From: Mugil cephalus
Lineage: Eukaryota > Chordata > Actinopteri > Mugiliformes > Mugilidae
Direction: 5' to 3'
NCBI RefSeq assembly: GCF_022458985.1
Contig: NC_061783.1
Coordinates: 12,965,913-13,029,912 of the forward strand
DNA: 64,000 nt
Within the stretch, counting starts at the first letter, position 1; each line of letters begins with the position of its first letter. Positions 12,512-24,900 of this stretch are shown piece after piece. The notes under the pieces are model-generated. The model saw nothing but the letters and a program-made list of their open reading frames with translations. It was not told where the DNA came from and did no database searches. The translations under genes were made by a program, and so were the position numbers.

Positions 12512-13249
12512 AGATCTGAGAGGTTGAATTGGGACCAACAGGGCGATTATTATTTCCACACCAGTCACTCACTGTAATAATAAAGATTTAATAGAAATCC
12601 ACTTCTAATCACACTTACATGTGAGTTTTATCTTACGATAAGCTACACATTGAATTGAATTCAAGGTTGGCAGATATTAAACAACTGCAACACTTGTGTT
12701 GGACACCTCTCTTTTTTTATGTAAGGCAGCCAAAAGAAAAGCTCTCACATCCTGCATCATGTAGTTATTATGTATTACCTACTGAACGGTAAAGACTATT
12801 TTTTAAATGACAACATCTTACTCTTTTTGTTATTCTTCCTCTTTGTCCATATCTGCAGCCAGTGCATTAACACTACCTTGTAAGTTTGAGTAACTGCTGA
12901 ACTTATCTATGAATATGACTATAACAACTGGCATGAAGATGTTACTAAAAATATATTATATGTATCTCTTATCAGTGGATGTCTTGTTCCAGTAGTCCAC
13001 TACACATCAGATTGCTTGGTTCCCACGTAGTAAGTAGCTCTGAGGACCTTGCCTAAGGGCCAATATTGTCTCCAAATACACCAGGGAGATGTCCCTCTCT
13101 GGTGGAATCGTTGAGGCAGCAGAAACCAGAGGAGGAAGAGAAGGAAAACATGGCAACACAAACCCCTACAAGGTATGTAACGCCAACAGAAAACAGAAGT
13201 ACCTGATATTCAGAAGTCCTACCAACATCCTGTTACTTACCAATCAATA

Positions 13250-13440
13250 GTTCGCCAGAAACACAAACTACATCCTCCAACATGATCATACAGTTGAAGC
13301 ACTATCTTCCTGATGCTGTGTCAACATAAGTTGAAAATTAGAACAGTTTGTAAATACCTGGATTACAACAGTCGTGAAGGGGGTTTTAGTGCATGGCTGT
13401 GGGAATGCATTCATTTTGACAAATGTGTGCACATGAAACT
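13250..13440 (+). mobile_element. Partial copy of the Tc1-type MITE found in fam8a1 intron 3
   Basis: ACAAACTACATCCTCCAA, ATCATACAGTTGAA and TTTAGTGCATG occur here in the same order as in the element at 15,407-15,780. Terminal inverted repeats are not recognisable, so this is a truncated or decayed copy just upstream of the fam8a1 promoter. Confidence 0.6.
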
Positions 13441-13556
13441 GACTTTGTGCGCAGGACACTGAGGGGAAACAATACAGAAACGCTCCTTTAAATGGATCAT
13501 ACCATTAATGACAGAAGAGGGGGGCGTAAATTAACGTAGCCGAAACATGACGGCGT

Positions 13557-13864
13557 TTTCCCGCTTTTTACGGCATTGATAAATTAGACATCGCGTCTAA
13601 ATTTGATGTTTTATTTTTTTTTAAATCAAATGATAACGTAATTATAAATTGTCACCAAGATGGGAAGTAATGCAGGACGTTGAGCGGACCCGGAAATCCC
13701 TGTATTTACTAACAGACGTAGCTGGCGCTTCGCTGCTGCACGGGTGAAACTGTTAATGAAACGGAGCAAAAGGAGGATTAATACAGAGTCAAAGACTTTT
13801 TTTTTTAAAGATTTTCCTGTCAACTAAGTCAAGTTGGTGAAGTTGTTCGGGCGTGTTCGTGACT
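13557..13864 (+). promoter_or_regulatory. fam8a1: fam8a1 promoter / 5' UTR region
   Basis: Seen upstream of the start codon: an E2F-type TTTTCCCGC at 13,557-13,565 and an ETS-type CCGGAA at 13,690-13,695. No convincing TATA box is found, and CpG density rises into exon 1. ETS and E2F sites without TATA fit a broadly expressed housekeeping promoter. The exact start of transcription is not determinable. Confidence 0.5.
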
Positions 13865-16800
13865 ATGACGGGCGACAAAAGCCGCGACGGCCCTGAAACC
13901 GGCTCGGAGCAGCCTCAGACCGCAGCTACAACGGAATATTGCGCTAAGTTGCAGCAGTGGATGTGGCAGTATTACTGGGGCTACGCCAGCTGGCAGAGCT
14001 GGGTGGCCCTGTCGGCTTTCCCCTTCCCTCCGCCCTGTCCTTTCCCTCCGCCCGGGCCAGGTGCTCAGGCGCCCGGTACGCCCGCCTCGACCTACGGCAG
14101 CTCGCTGCAGGCTTTCGACACGCGAAACTGGTACCCGTATCCCTTCGGCTCCCCCGCCTCCTTGTTCCAAGCGGGCGGTGCCCACACCGAGCAGAGCTCA
14201 GCCGCGAACCCGCTCCCAGGCACCGATGCCCGGGTAGCGCAGCAGCACAACCCGCCTCCTCAGGCAGGTAAGGGCTCAGCTTGTTAGTGTGGCCTACTTT
14301 GTCTAACGTGTCCCCCAGCCTACTGCAGTGATGTGGGGGGGCTTCTCTGTGTGCAAGCTAGGTCACGAGTCTAATGGGAAGCAGGCTTAAGTAAATGCCC
14401 TAGTGAAAACAAGCTTACATGCTTAGAGTCCTTCCCCGGCTTCTGGTTGTTGTGTTAAAATGTGGTGACTTTCAGCAGCAGCTCTTTAGTGACTCTATAA
14501 ATAAATGGTCTGAGTTTATGAACTAGGCAAGGTGATGATAAAGTAGACACACTGATCCACTTTCCATCTGCTCCACAGGGCGAGAGTACACCATCCCTTC
14601 TCCTCTCCAGAGGTTCCTGGCTGAGACAGTGGACTTCTTTATTCTGTTTTGCGTGAAGGCCACTATTGTGTTGTGGATCATGCATCTGAGTGGTATGAAG
14701 TGAGTAAAGTTGTTGGTAAAACTTTTTTTTTTTTTTTTTAAACATGTGCTCACCGGCCAGTGGTGTAGCTGTGGGCCAGTTCATGCAAAACAGACACTTT
14801 GCATGGACGTTAGTGTTTTTTTCCTTAATGCACACAGACGTGTTGTTGTTGTTGTTGTCTCCTCTTTAAAGGGACATTGCCAAATTCATCACACACTTCA
14901 TTGTGGAGGAGATAGACGAGAACACGTCCATGGAGGACCTGCAGAAGATGATGGCTGTGGCTCTGGTCTACAGGGTGCTGGTGTGCGTCTATGAGGTGGG
15001 TGGCATTTTACACTGTCCTCACAATAACAAGGTGAAATTATATATACTTATATGTATAATAAGAATTTGAGATCATAGAAAAAAGTTTTTTTTGTGTGTG
15101 CCTGTGTGAGGTTGCATCGAGAAGTGTCATTACTATGGGGTGAGGGTGTCTGCTCTGGTCCAGGTGGTTGCTAAGCAACATCAACACATATGCCAAGTCC
15201 AAATGTTTCCCAGCAGAACACTGAATTATCACAAGATGATCAGTGTTATTTACCTCTCCGGTCAGTGGTCATAATGTTGTGGCTGATAGGTGTATGCTTT
15301 TATTATAAATTTTGGAAGTTGAACAAAATTCTATTAAAGCCTCTGACCTTTTGTGGTCCCATTTGCTAATGATGTTGTTACAATTTGCAGTTTTGATTTA
15401 TATAAACTCACTTGCCAGTTCATTAGGTACACCAGTGGAAACTAAAGAACTTTAATATAACAGTCCAGCACTAAATCTTAGCTTCATGCAGGTTATGGTA
15501 TTTAGCATTTGCTTTAATTAACTCAAAGAGCTGTTGATTTATCAGTGTTTTCATTTGGGAGGCTGCAGGTTGTGTTATTTAATTGCATTGTGTTTACACT
15601 AGTTTAACAGCACCACAAACTACATCCTCCAAAATTATGATACAGTTGAATTACCACATAAAACAAACGTTGTAACAGTCACAAAGCAGTATTTAGTGCA
15701 TGTTTGTCATATTAGAATAGATTAGTTTTCACTTCACCTAATCCACCTTTGTTTTCCCACATGTTTTGGCAAGTGTGTGTATTGACTGATATAGTACTGT
15801 ATGCATATTTAAATCATGACACATCTGTTAATGCCTCACTCTGTAGGTGGACAAACTTTATAATTACTCTTATTTTAAACAACTGTCTTCCCACTGTAAC
15901 TCTGCTCAGACCCAGATGATGCACAGATTACCTGTTATCACGTTATTTCTGTTGATAAAATACAAGTTGAAATGAAAATGTAATATTCCCCAGAGTGTTC
16001 ATTCACATTCAGGCAACGCTGCCACATGCTCTTGTTTAATTAGATGATCTTTGCAACACAACAGTGTTTCCCATGGAGGACAGTGATGCAAGGTTGCCGT
16101 CATAGTTGCCTGAGATGAAGCCATCTTTCACGTGCCTTGTAGGAACCTCTGTGTCAGTGGCTTGTTTACCCAGGTGGAAACCAGCTCTGAGACGTTCAGG
16201 CTCCTCTGCTCGGTCTAATACCATCTGGCACGCTTGCTCCTCCTCCTCCGCCTCCTACATGCTTCTGAGCTTGTTTGTCTGAATCTGAAAAATAATTTCA
16301 GTAGTAGCAGTTTCTGTTTCAAGTGAGAATGTGTTGTCAGTAACCTCTGTTTTTTTTTTTTTTTTAATGATAATAGTCTACTGAGTGATGATTTGTCTTG
16401 GCTTTTGTCCCATCAGACTGTCTGTATTTGGGGTGCTGGTGGTGCTACTCCGGGTAAGTTCCTGCTCGGCCTGAGGGTGGTGACGTGTGACACATCCACT
16501 CTGGTGCGACCCAACCGCGTTCTCGTGGTCCCTGCATCGAGCGTCTCCCTCTCAGCGTGAGTGAGCCCAGATTTTTTGAAAAGCAAAACAAAGTGTTAAT
16601 TTTATCTGCCTTCAAATATTATACAGTAATGAGGACCCAGTAATATTTAGACTCCAAAACATTTAGTGGAGTGGAATGGAGTGATTAGAAATATAATTTG
16701 TCCTTTAAACACGTCATGTGAATCTGTGTTTTTATGGTAGTTTGTGTTGGACTCGGTCTAAATTCTTAATGACCTTTATGCGTGTTGTCCTCGTTTCCAC

Positions 16801-16947
16801 AGCTCTACAGTTCGGGCGTTGAACAAGAACTTCTCCATTGCCTTCCTCTTTCCCGTCTTCATCACTCTCCTCTTCTTCCAGCACAACAGGACTGTGTATG
16901 ACACTGTGGCAGGGACCATAGTCGTCCAGCGCAGAGGGGGCAGATAG
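13865..16947 (+). CDS. fam8a1: FAM8A1, RDD-domain ER membrane protein, five exons
   Basis: Coding exons are 13,865-14,267, 14,579-14,699, 14,872-14,995, 16,417-16,556 and 16,803-16,947, all with GT..AG borders and matching phases. The product is 310 residues ending in TAG. Residues 1-134 are Pro/Ser/Ala-rich and probably disordered, apart from a conserved aromatic block (EYCAKLQQWMWQYYWGY, from 24). Residues 135-308 form the RDD domain: R146 and D153 in the first membrane helix, a second helix at about 200-221, the signature GGATPGK (224-230) and D296 after the third helix (about 273-288). FAM8A1 is known as a cofactor of the HRD1 ubiquitin ligase in ER-associated degradation. The frame is open further upstream (from about 13,853) but without another ATG, so M at 13,865 is chosen. 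The vertebrate protein is about 100 residues longer in its N-terminal disordered part; the RDD domain is full length. Exon 1 is CpG-rich. Which fish paralogue this is cannot be decided. Confidence 0.94.
15121..15294 (-). mobile_element. Tc1/mariner-type transposon relic (3' end) in fam8a1 intron 3
   Basis: The right end, GTCAGTGGTCATAATGTT and CTGATAGGTGTA, matches the terminal inverted repeat of a widespread fish Tc1-like family. The inner part CCCAGCAGAACA corresponds, on the - strand, to the end of a transposase gene. A second copy lies at 54,854-55,021. Most of the transposase is deleted and no matching left terminus is evident. Family assignment rests on recall of fish repeat sequences. 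Confidence 0.75.
15407..15780. mobile_element. Non-autonomous Tc1-type element (MITE) in fam8a1 intron 3
   Basis: The left terminus reads CTCACTTGCCAGTTCATTAG followed by GTACACC. The right end carries CACCTAAT and TTGGCAAGTGTGTG in the opposite orientation, separated by about 25 extra bases. Inside there is no transposase frame. The inner block ACAAACTACATCCTCCAA recurs near 13,265. The termini are those of a common fish Tc1-like family ending in 'TTATTAGGTACACC'. Confidence 0.7.
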
Positions 16948-18286
16948 CCTCTCCTCTGCGAAACAGACTCGTGTGCTTGGGTAAAGACGGAGTGCGACAT
17001 GCCTGTATGTCCGTGGTATTTAAAAAATTAAAATCTAATTTACTAAGCGTGGCTATGTTTACATGAAGAACATCTCCTGAACCTGACTGAAATCATTCCG
17101 ACTAGAGAGCTCAACTTAACATTTAAAAACAGAATAATCCGAGTTCAGTCAGAATATAAACGTTTTTAACATTTGCGAAGCATTTCTCGACGTGAACAGA
17201 AAGAGTGTATTTATTCTGTACAGCTGTCAGTCCTGTCAGGGCCGGCCTTTGTTTCTGAGGTGCTTATACAAGACATTTTAATTTTAACTAGGCTACCATT
17301 CTGACTATCAGTGTAATACTAGAGTCCTTGTAAACACAGCCATGAAAATGTTAATGTTCTGACCTTTGATGTTACTGCATAAAACTTGGACTGCACTTCA
17401 AAATGAGATTATACAGATAGAGACCTGGTACAGTGGAGGTAAAAATGTTTCTGGTTTTTGGCGTTTAATTTTTACCACTAGGAAGAAAAAAAGAAGAAGC
17501 TGCAAGGTCAACCTTGAAAGATGCCCAATTAAGTATTGTGATATTTGTTGAATGCGAGATATGTGAAGCCAGAGACTTCTCCGCATACGATGTGGATGTT
17601 GGATGCGTCATTATACGTTATTATTCATGAAACGTTTGAATTTAATGACCCGCAGTGGCTCCTTCGCCAAAGACCTCAACATGCTTCTTCTCCATGCTGT
17701 TGCCTATTATGCCGTCCAAGTAATTTCACACAGCGGGTGTGAGACGCATTAAATATTAGGTTCTAAACTCTTTTTGATTTCCGTTCTTCTTCTCTTTAAG
17801 GTAACTTTAGTTTGCTCTGGTCTTTTCTGTAATTATTTTGACGCACTGACACTGAAGAGAAAACACCAGGCTTGTTTGTCGGTATTGTTTTGGGAAAGAT
17901 TTCTGTATGAACGAGGCTGAAACCTGATGAACTGGGTTTGTAAATTCTCCGCTCACATTTCATGTTCTCAGATTATTAAGTTTTGTGACTCAGGGCGTCC
18001 GATTAGCATCGAAGAACCTCGGTTCTTGTCATATTTCTACATTTGCACAGTGTGAAACTCGACTAGTATTAAATATTATTAACGGATTAGTTACATGTTA
18101 AGTTGTTTTAGCGCTCAAGTTTGCTTAAATCTGCTGTACGGCCACATATTTGATTTGAGTTTTGCGATTTGGTTTTGTGTGGATTATGAGAAGTGATTCC
18201 TTCATGTACAGCTGTTTGTGTTACATTACTCTTACATGCAGCCAGTTTCAAACGTCACTGCTAGAAACGGGCCTGTTGAAAATAAA
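16948..18286 (+). other. fam8a1: fam8a1 3' UTR with alternative polyadenylation signals
   Basis: After the TAG there is an ATTAAA at 17,027-17,032, another at 17,748-17,753, and a canonical AATAAA at 18,281-18,286; a further AATAAA lies at 18,474-18,479. Long 3' UTRs are known for FAM8A1, so the distal signals are plausible. No protein-coding content is seen between them. Confidence 0.55.
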
Positions 18287-19124
18287 AATAATATATATTT
18301 AAAGTATGCTTTGCTTAAAACCTTTGGTCGAATATTTCAGTAGTGACATCATTTCTTCACGACACATGTGGCGCCCACTAAAATGGAATTACCTCTCTTA
18401 TACGTCTTATAGGATGTCCTGCCAAACCGTTACGACTGCAATCAAATGGACTAAAGTGAATCCTATATCTCCAAATAAAACGGTGACTAATGAAGCCTAG
18501 TTGTTGTTGTTGTTGTTGGTAACATCCAAAGATTACCAGAGATTCATTTATGCATTATATTTTCTTTTTTAAAAAAATGCTCACAGAAGAAATAGAACAT
18601 GTTTCAATGTGAAAGGACAGCAGACAATGCAGTGCAAAGGTTTTAGCTTTTGGGTGCAAAAGTGTTCAAATAAATACTTCTTTATAGCATGAATACAGAC
18701 AAGGAGCAGCCCCATTCACAGTCTGTGGAATAGAAACTACAATAATTTAATCAAAACTGCCGATTTATCCCAGAACAAAAAGCAAAGGTGAATCAAAACT
18801 GACAGAGGATTTAAAACTCAATTTAGAAATCAATTTTCTTTGGCTCATGCCTGAGTGTGTGTGCACGATGAGTCTACTGTAATGTAGAAATATGGGATTA
18901 AAGGGATTAGGTTTCACTTCAAGACCTATAGATGACATTACACACTCAGCCAGACACCTTAATAACAATATTAGAGCCACTTGAGCAAAAACTGAGCAAC
19001 TTCCAGTTAAGAAGATTGGAAAACTAACCAGTCAGGATATTTCCCATAAAACATTTATATGTTTTTGTCTGTGCCTCTAATTAACGTATTTGCTTTCTTT
19101 TTATACGCGTCCATAACTGATTTC

Positions 19125-19143
19125 TGCCACATGGGGGCAGCAC
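19125..19143 (+). promoter_or_regulatory. CTCF-like motif
   Basis: TGCCACATGGGGGCAGCAC fits the CTCF core (CCA..AG/TGGGGGCAG) on the + strand. It lies about 0.8 kb past the distal fam8a1 polyadenylation signal, where a domain boundary would be reasonable. Motif evidence only. Confidence 0.5.
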
Positions 19144-21753
19144 TGACTGATAGAGACTGAGGCCTTGATGTAATAGACTACATGAACTACAGTAAATGAA
19201 TGTTTCCAAAGATGCTTAATCTTCACGTATAACCTCTGTTTTCACAATTAACCAGTCTTCTTTTTGAAGACACGAAAGAGCACAAAACAAATTACATGCT
19301 GAACCGAATTCCCCGGTTTGCATCTTGTATTGTCATATTGTCAAACATGAACCCCCGAACAGCTGCCACTCTCTCTGTCACACACTTGACTGACTTTCCT
19401 TTTCATCCTCACACGGTATTTGCTCTCCACCGCGACATCTGCCTCCGTCGGTCGGTTGCTGACATTTGCAAAATCGCTTCTGGGTGGAAAAATATCAGTG
19501 CGAGACAAATCGTTAGGCCACGGGCTGCACGGTGCACAACGTTTCACTTGGACAAAGAACGATGCCGCTTATTGACAGAGCTCCACTCGCATAAAAATAG
19601 TCTGCACAGCGGGATTCAGGGCTGCAGCGAGGTGCAGGAAAAGATTTGATTTGTTGTGGCTGCGTACATTTGGTGCCGTTCATTTTACACTTTGGATTTT
19701 GATGCGTTCTCGCCCCATAAACCTTCAAATCTGCCGTCAACCTTAAGTATTTGAGACGTAATAAAAAAAAAAAACTCTTTAAATGGTGCTAAATCTCTTT
19801 TAGCTGATTGATGTGCGTAACATTAAATGTGCTTATTGTGTCCCAGTCACATGAAAAGCAGTGAACAGAAAAGACTTTTTAAAAGCATTGAGACTAAACC
19901 CAAGAAACGGTTACAAGTTTATGAAGTTTGGACAACTTCTCATTCAATTCAGTGAGAAGGTATGTCCAATTTTTTGACTGGTCGTGTGAAAAGGTTGGGC
20001 ATGGAAATGGGTTTAAAGAACTGATTTGAAAGAAGTGATTCTGTGAGCTGTATGTCTTCAAATGCTGAGGAACATCACCTGTTTGATTTAAGCCTCAACG
20101 GACAGTAAATGCAGACGAGTCATACAAATGTTTGCATCTCTGAGCCTCCTCAGTGAACCCCTCCTCGACGCGGTTCATCTTTATCGATCCGAAACGATCC
20201 AAATGAGCTCGAGCTGGAAATGCTCGAGTGGAGACATGCTACTGCCAAGCGGACCAGCTTTTACGCCTGCGTCGCCGTGGCGCTTTTCATTGACGCTCAT
20301 CTTCTGACCACATTATCTCTTTAAAGCTTCCTACTTTTGATTTTTGTGAACAGGGCTTAAGGCCACAGGCTGCATCACATAGCACAAAGGCACTATTTCT
20401 GTTTGGTAGCTTAGAGCCAGACGTGCTTTAAAAGTGATAAAAAAGAATCTGAAATTCAATTTTAATTTGAGCATGGAGAGAGTAGAGGGAAGCCGGGACT
20501 GTTGCCAAACAACAAGCCACTCTAAAGCTTTATAAAACCGGAGCTGCCGAATCGAGGGGTTATTTTCCACAGGTTTACACAATGCCATAATAAAATATCA
20601 TCATACCCACATTAGGGGATGCACATGGTGTTTTATGTTAGTACAGTGCTGCTTTTAACATGATGCTACAGCCTCATGGGACTTTGAGCCTCACTGATTA
20701 CAATAGTGTGAAGACTAACTATCATCATGTCACGGGATGAAGTCAAAGAACTCCACCCCGGTCATGACTGAACAGGCCTTTCTCATGAGAGCCTACATCT
20801 CAAGATATATCATTGCATTAGTGAGGATGGTTTATCACTGTGGCAACTTCTCACGCACACACCAGTGAGACGATTAAAGGCCTTAGGTAATTGATAGTGT
20901 CTCCTGTATAACAAGCAAGTTGTTCTTCAGAAACTATTAATTTCTGGAACACTGAACTAAAGTCTTTTTTTTTTTTTGATTTTCTGTGCCAACTTGCCAT
21001 ACAGTTTAATTTTCATGAGCATGTAAGATTAGCCGGCGGCGTATTTTGACTTGCAGTCCCGAAAGGAAGACACAACGCTCGTTCGGCTCACCTCCGAATG
21101 GTAGTTTTTAAATAGCAACCATTAATCCTTATGAATTAGTAATCATCGCCCGTCTCTTGCCAACTTATTCTCACTCCATGCAACTTAAATGAAACGAAAA
21201 GACGAATCACAGCCTCCATTCAAAACTTTTCACTTTCGGCTCTAGTCTGATTTCATTCTCTTTTCACTACTCACAGCAGCCGTGGCTTACCTTTGTGCTT
21301 TCATCTATATATTCCTTCCCCCCTTTTTTTTCTAATTCCTTCCCAAGTCTGGCTTTCAGGGATCGTTATCTTAACTTGTGGCTTACACTTACACACCTAC
21401 GTGTGGTCTAGAGTTCGTGCGGAGGAGTAGCACAAATGTAAATGCAGCATCTGAATTATAGATGTCGAGGATCTTCCATAAATTTTGAGCCGTGGTTTGA
21501 AAAAGGGATTGAAGTCTTTAAATGGCTCAGAGGCAATGAGAAAATTAGCTTTCTGTTGTATAATCTCTGCGCATGGGAAAAAACTATCCAAACATTTTGT
21601 CAGCCATTGTGCGCGATTCTAAAAGTTCATCGCAGCATTTTGTCCTTCAGTGGCAAGTTTTTGTGCTGAGAGTCATGAGTTGTTCTCCGTGCCAGCGAGC
21701 TGAGAGAGGCTTAGCAATAATTACGCCTCGAGTGGCTCTAATACAAATTTCAC

Positions 21754-21953
21754 AGGGAGACAGAGAGGGGAAAGAAAGCAACAGAAAAGTGTGAGACACA
21801 GAAAGGGATTAAGAGAGAGACAAAAGCCCGAGAGGGAGGATCGGAAAAGGGAGTTTTAGAATGAGGGGAAAAAAAGAAGGAGAGTGCAAAAATGAGAAGA
21901 GAAGCAAAAAGGGAAGGACGAGAGGAAGAACGAGTGAGTGTGAGGCTGAGGGA
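21754..21953 (+). repeat. 200-bp polypurine-rich block
   Basis: The + strand is overwhelmingly A and G, with only scattered pyrimidines (for example AGAGAGGGGAAAGAAAG and GAGAAGAGAAGCAAAAAGGG). It is not a simple tandem repeat. Such tracts can form triplex DNA or act as GAGA-type elements; no function is shown here. Confidence 0.7.
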
Positions 21954-24900
21954 CACCATGCTTGAAAATTCTCTCTGATCTTTGAGCCGTGGGACCAGAG
22001 GCGATGGAATACCCCGCAGAACTCGATTAAAATTCAACCAGGCTCACTTAAGCTTTCGGTTATTATACAACAGACGCCTCACACAGCTCGGCTTTCCCTG
22101 TTTGCTCTCCGTCACATCATGCACACGCAACACACTGAACCGCACACGCATGGCCACTGAGTTCTGAACTTTGCAGTGTACGTACAGATACAAGCAAAGA
22201 TATCAGCAGCAGCAGCAGCAGCTCTGAAGGTAAGCCGGTTCGCTTAACATTCGGTGCTTTCCCACTGAACATTTGAGGTCTCATTTTGAGTAGCTCTTAT
22301 AGTTCAGAATGTGATCGTGAAGTTGTACCCATTTCAGAGTGAAGCGAGATGCTAACATCTAGCTACAAAGAGAGGAACATGCCTGTATGCACACAAGGGA
22401 AATGGAAAATGGCTGTAATGTCCCATTAAGGCCATTTCGCTGTCCACTCTCAGTCTAACTACTTAATGTAATGTGCCACATTCATATGGTTAACGTGCGA
22501 GCAAACAGTCGCTTAGTCATAAACCCAGCAGATACAGCAAAACATCATCGTGTCTCTGGTGACCCAGGTAAGTATGGAGATAAACCTTTCTTTCATGGTC
22601 TCCATCAGGCCATAAGGAGAAATACCCAGTTGAATGCTCTACAGAGTTCACAAGCTGTCTTTGGTTTGGCTAAATTCACTATCAAAATCAGTTGCCTTTA
22701 TCTGGAAATTATGCTAATGACAGTGGAGCGAATGAACCGAACCAGTCAGACTTGGTGAAAAGGTTTAAATGCACCATATAGAAATGGTTTGAACTGGACA
22801 GCAAGGTCATACAGTTGAGTGTTGTCATGACTACATGCGACAACTTTAATGTTACACATAGTATCGGAACCAAATGTAAAGCATGGAAAATTTAGTTGTC
22901 ATTTAATTGCGAAAAGCTAAGCGCAGTTCTTCAGATGATCACCTGAGGCTGGCTCCAAAAGTGAGTAAAATTTTACTCAACGTAAAGTTCTCCAGAATTA
23001 ACGCCATGGCTGCTTTGAATGACAGACGGTGATGTTGCAGGTTGCTATCTTCTCCGTCCGTTTTTAAATTTGCGAGAAGATAAGAAAATTGTTCTCGCAG
23101 CCCTCTCAAAGCTTGTGCTCAACACATCAATTGGGCAGAGCTTTTTTTTTTGTGTGTGGTGGCCAGCAACTATTCTGTGATTGGTCAGAATCTGGAAGTG
23201 ATCATGGTTAATGCGGAAAATTGGAAATGCTAGCAACCACTCCCAGATGCTAATATTCACAGCACGACCACAAATATCTTCAGGGTAGAGATCGGCATAC
23301 TGTGTGTGGGTACATGCTGAGTTGATGATCCAATGGACACGGTCATCGAAACAACTGGCCCACATCTGTAAATAGCGTGTTGGCGTATTTGACGTGCTTT
23401 GGAAGGGCCTCATGAGGACTTCCCTGGAGTTTGGCACTTGAGTTTCCCTTGAAGTGTAAATTACTTGGCTGGAACAAACTTTTTTCTTGTTCTTGCAGCC
23501 CTAGGAGCGAGAACATATTTCTCACTTTTTGTTGAGTATGTAACAAGTTTTAGCGCTGGCAAGATGGTAATAGCTGGGGACTGCTATTTATGCCGCAGAG
23601 GGTTCGTCCATCTTCATATACAGTCCATTATTGTGTCCCATAATTAACTAAAAAAAATAACATTGCTGCTTTTTGGGATTAAGTGTTATTGATTAAGTTG
23701 GTTGAAGTCATTGATTTACGAAGAAGGATAAAAACTCAAACTGATTTATCGGTACAGATGTTGATGTTTTATCAAAGTAGAGTCAATGGGTGAATTATTA
23801 GTTTGCATAGGCGTGACCTAATAAAAGATGACGTCAGTGAAGCTCTTTGACCGATGCCATCTTTTACTAGTCAACTAACAGTATTATTAGGCACTGCAGA
23901 TTTGAGTGGTCATGTGGTATTAACTGTGACTGGTGGGATCTTAATAAACTGAGCAAACTTTATATATGCACATCGGTGACTCACCGTTTACAGAAGTGGA
24001 CTTTCCATTTGAGTCACATTTCCTACGAATTTTTATAGAGGGACACTCCACCCTTAGCTACATCACGGTATCGCATTCCAGGCCTTTGGATGCTGTCCAG
24101 CGTTGAGCGAACAGGTTTGTTCTTGAACCGGTATTCAGTTTTTTGTTTTTCTTTTAATTGTATTTTCGTGCATCTGCATATTTCTGTTACAATAATGACA
24201 AGGTGTTACTTGTGAAATACTGAGGAAACCCATTCCAGTACGTGGGAAGAGATTATTTTACTTGGCGCTGCACAATCCCTCTGTGATTATTAGCTAGACC
24301 GGAAGGTGAAAGTGAGAACAAGTAACTGATTAAACTACTGCATCTTGCAAGTGTGAAGGAAATAAATGAAGTATAAGGACGGGTAGTTGAGTCTATCGTT
24401 TAGGTATACACATGCATTCTCTGTGTTGGCCAGCAGATGGAGTTCCTTTTGATATGACTGTCTGTTGGGCCAGAGAGCCGTCTCTTCATTGGTTCTCAGT
24501 TGGTGTCCGTGTCAGAGTCGGCTCAGCCAATCGCCTCCCTTCTGGGCCACAAACATCTGAAGTAGTAATAATGTGGAATGTGCTGGCTCGGCATGAGCTG
24601 TCAACTAGAGCATGTAGTACTATACTATATACGGATTGAGGAAGGAGTAGAGAGGAGGAGGGGGAAGTGGTAAACACTCAATGACGGTGCGCTAGTCATA
24701 TTGTGTTAATGTGTGTGTCCGTGTGTACAAAGCAGTACTGTCAGATGTTCTGCATTTCCTAATATCCCCAAACGTGCCCCACCCTCTCTGCCTCTTTCTT
24801 GAGAATTGTACGGGTACACTCTTGCACAACCTCAATGAGCTTGGAGCAACTTAAACTGAACCGAACAGAAGACTAAGAATACATATGCGGAGTGACCCAT

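Larger units (their letters stand above)
1800..13550. other. Gene-free interval between fabp11 and fam8a1
   Basis: I see no supported exon here. Open frames are short, lack splice context and match no family I recognise. Contents noted: a (TG)n microsatellite (2394-2427), a CpG-dense block (about 3,560-4,350), a fold-back transposon relic (5,803-6,200), an AG tract (8,626-8,647), a 55-bp direct repeat (8,836-8,890 and 9,703-9,757), several A or T homopolymers (8,377, 10,850, 12,340), a CTCF-like motif (12,494) and a transposon fragment (about 13,250-13,440). Stretches near 11,640-11,960 have balanced composition and may hold enhancers, but that needs alignment. Confidence 0.55.
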
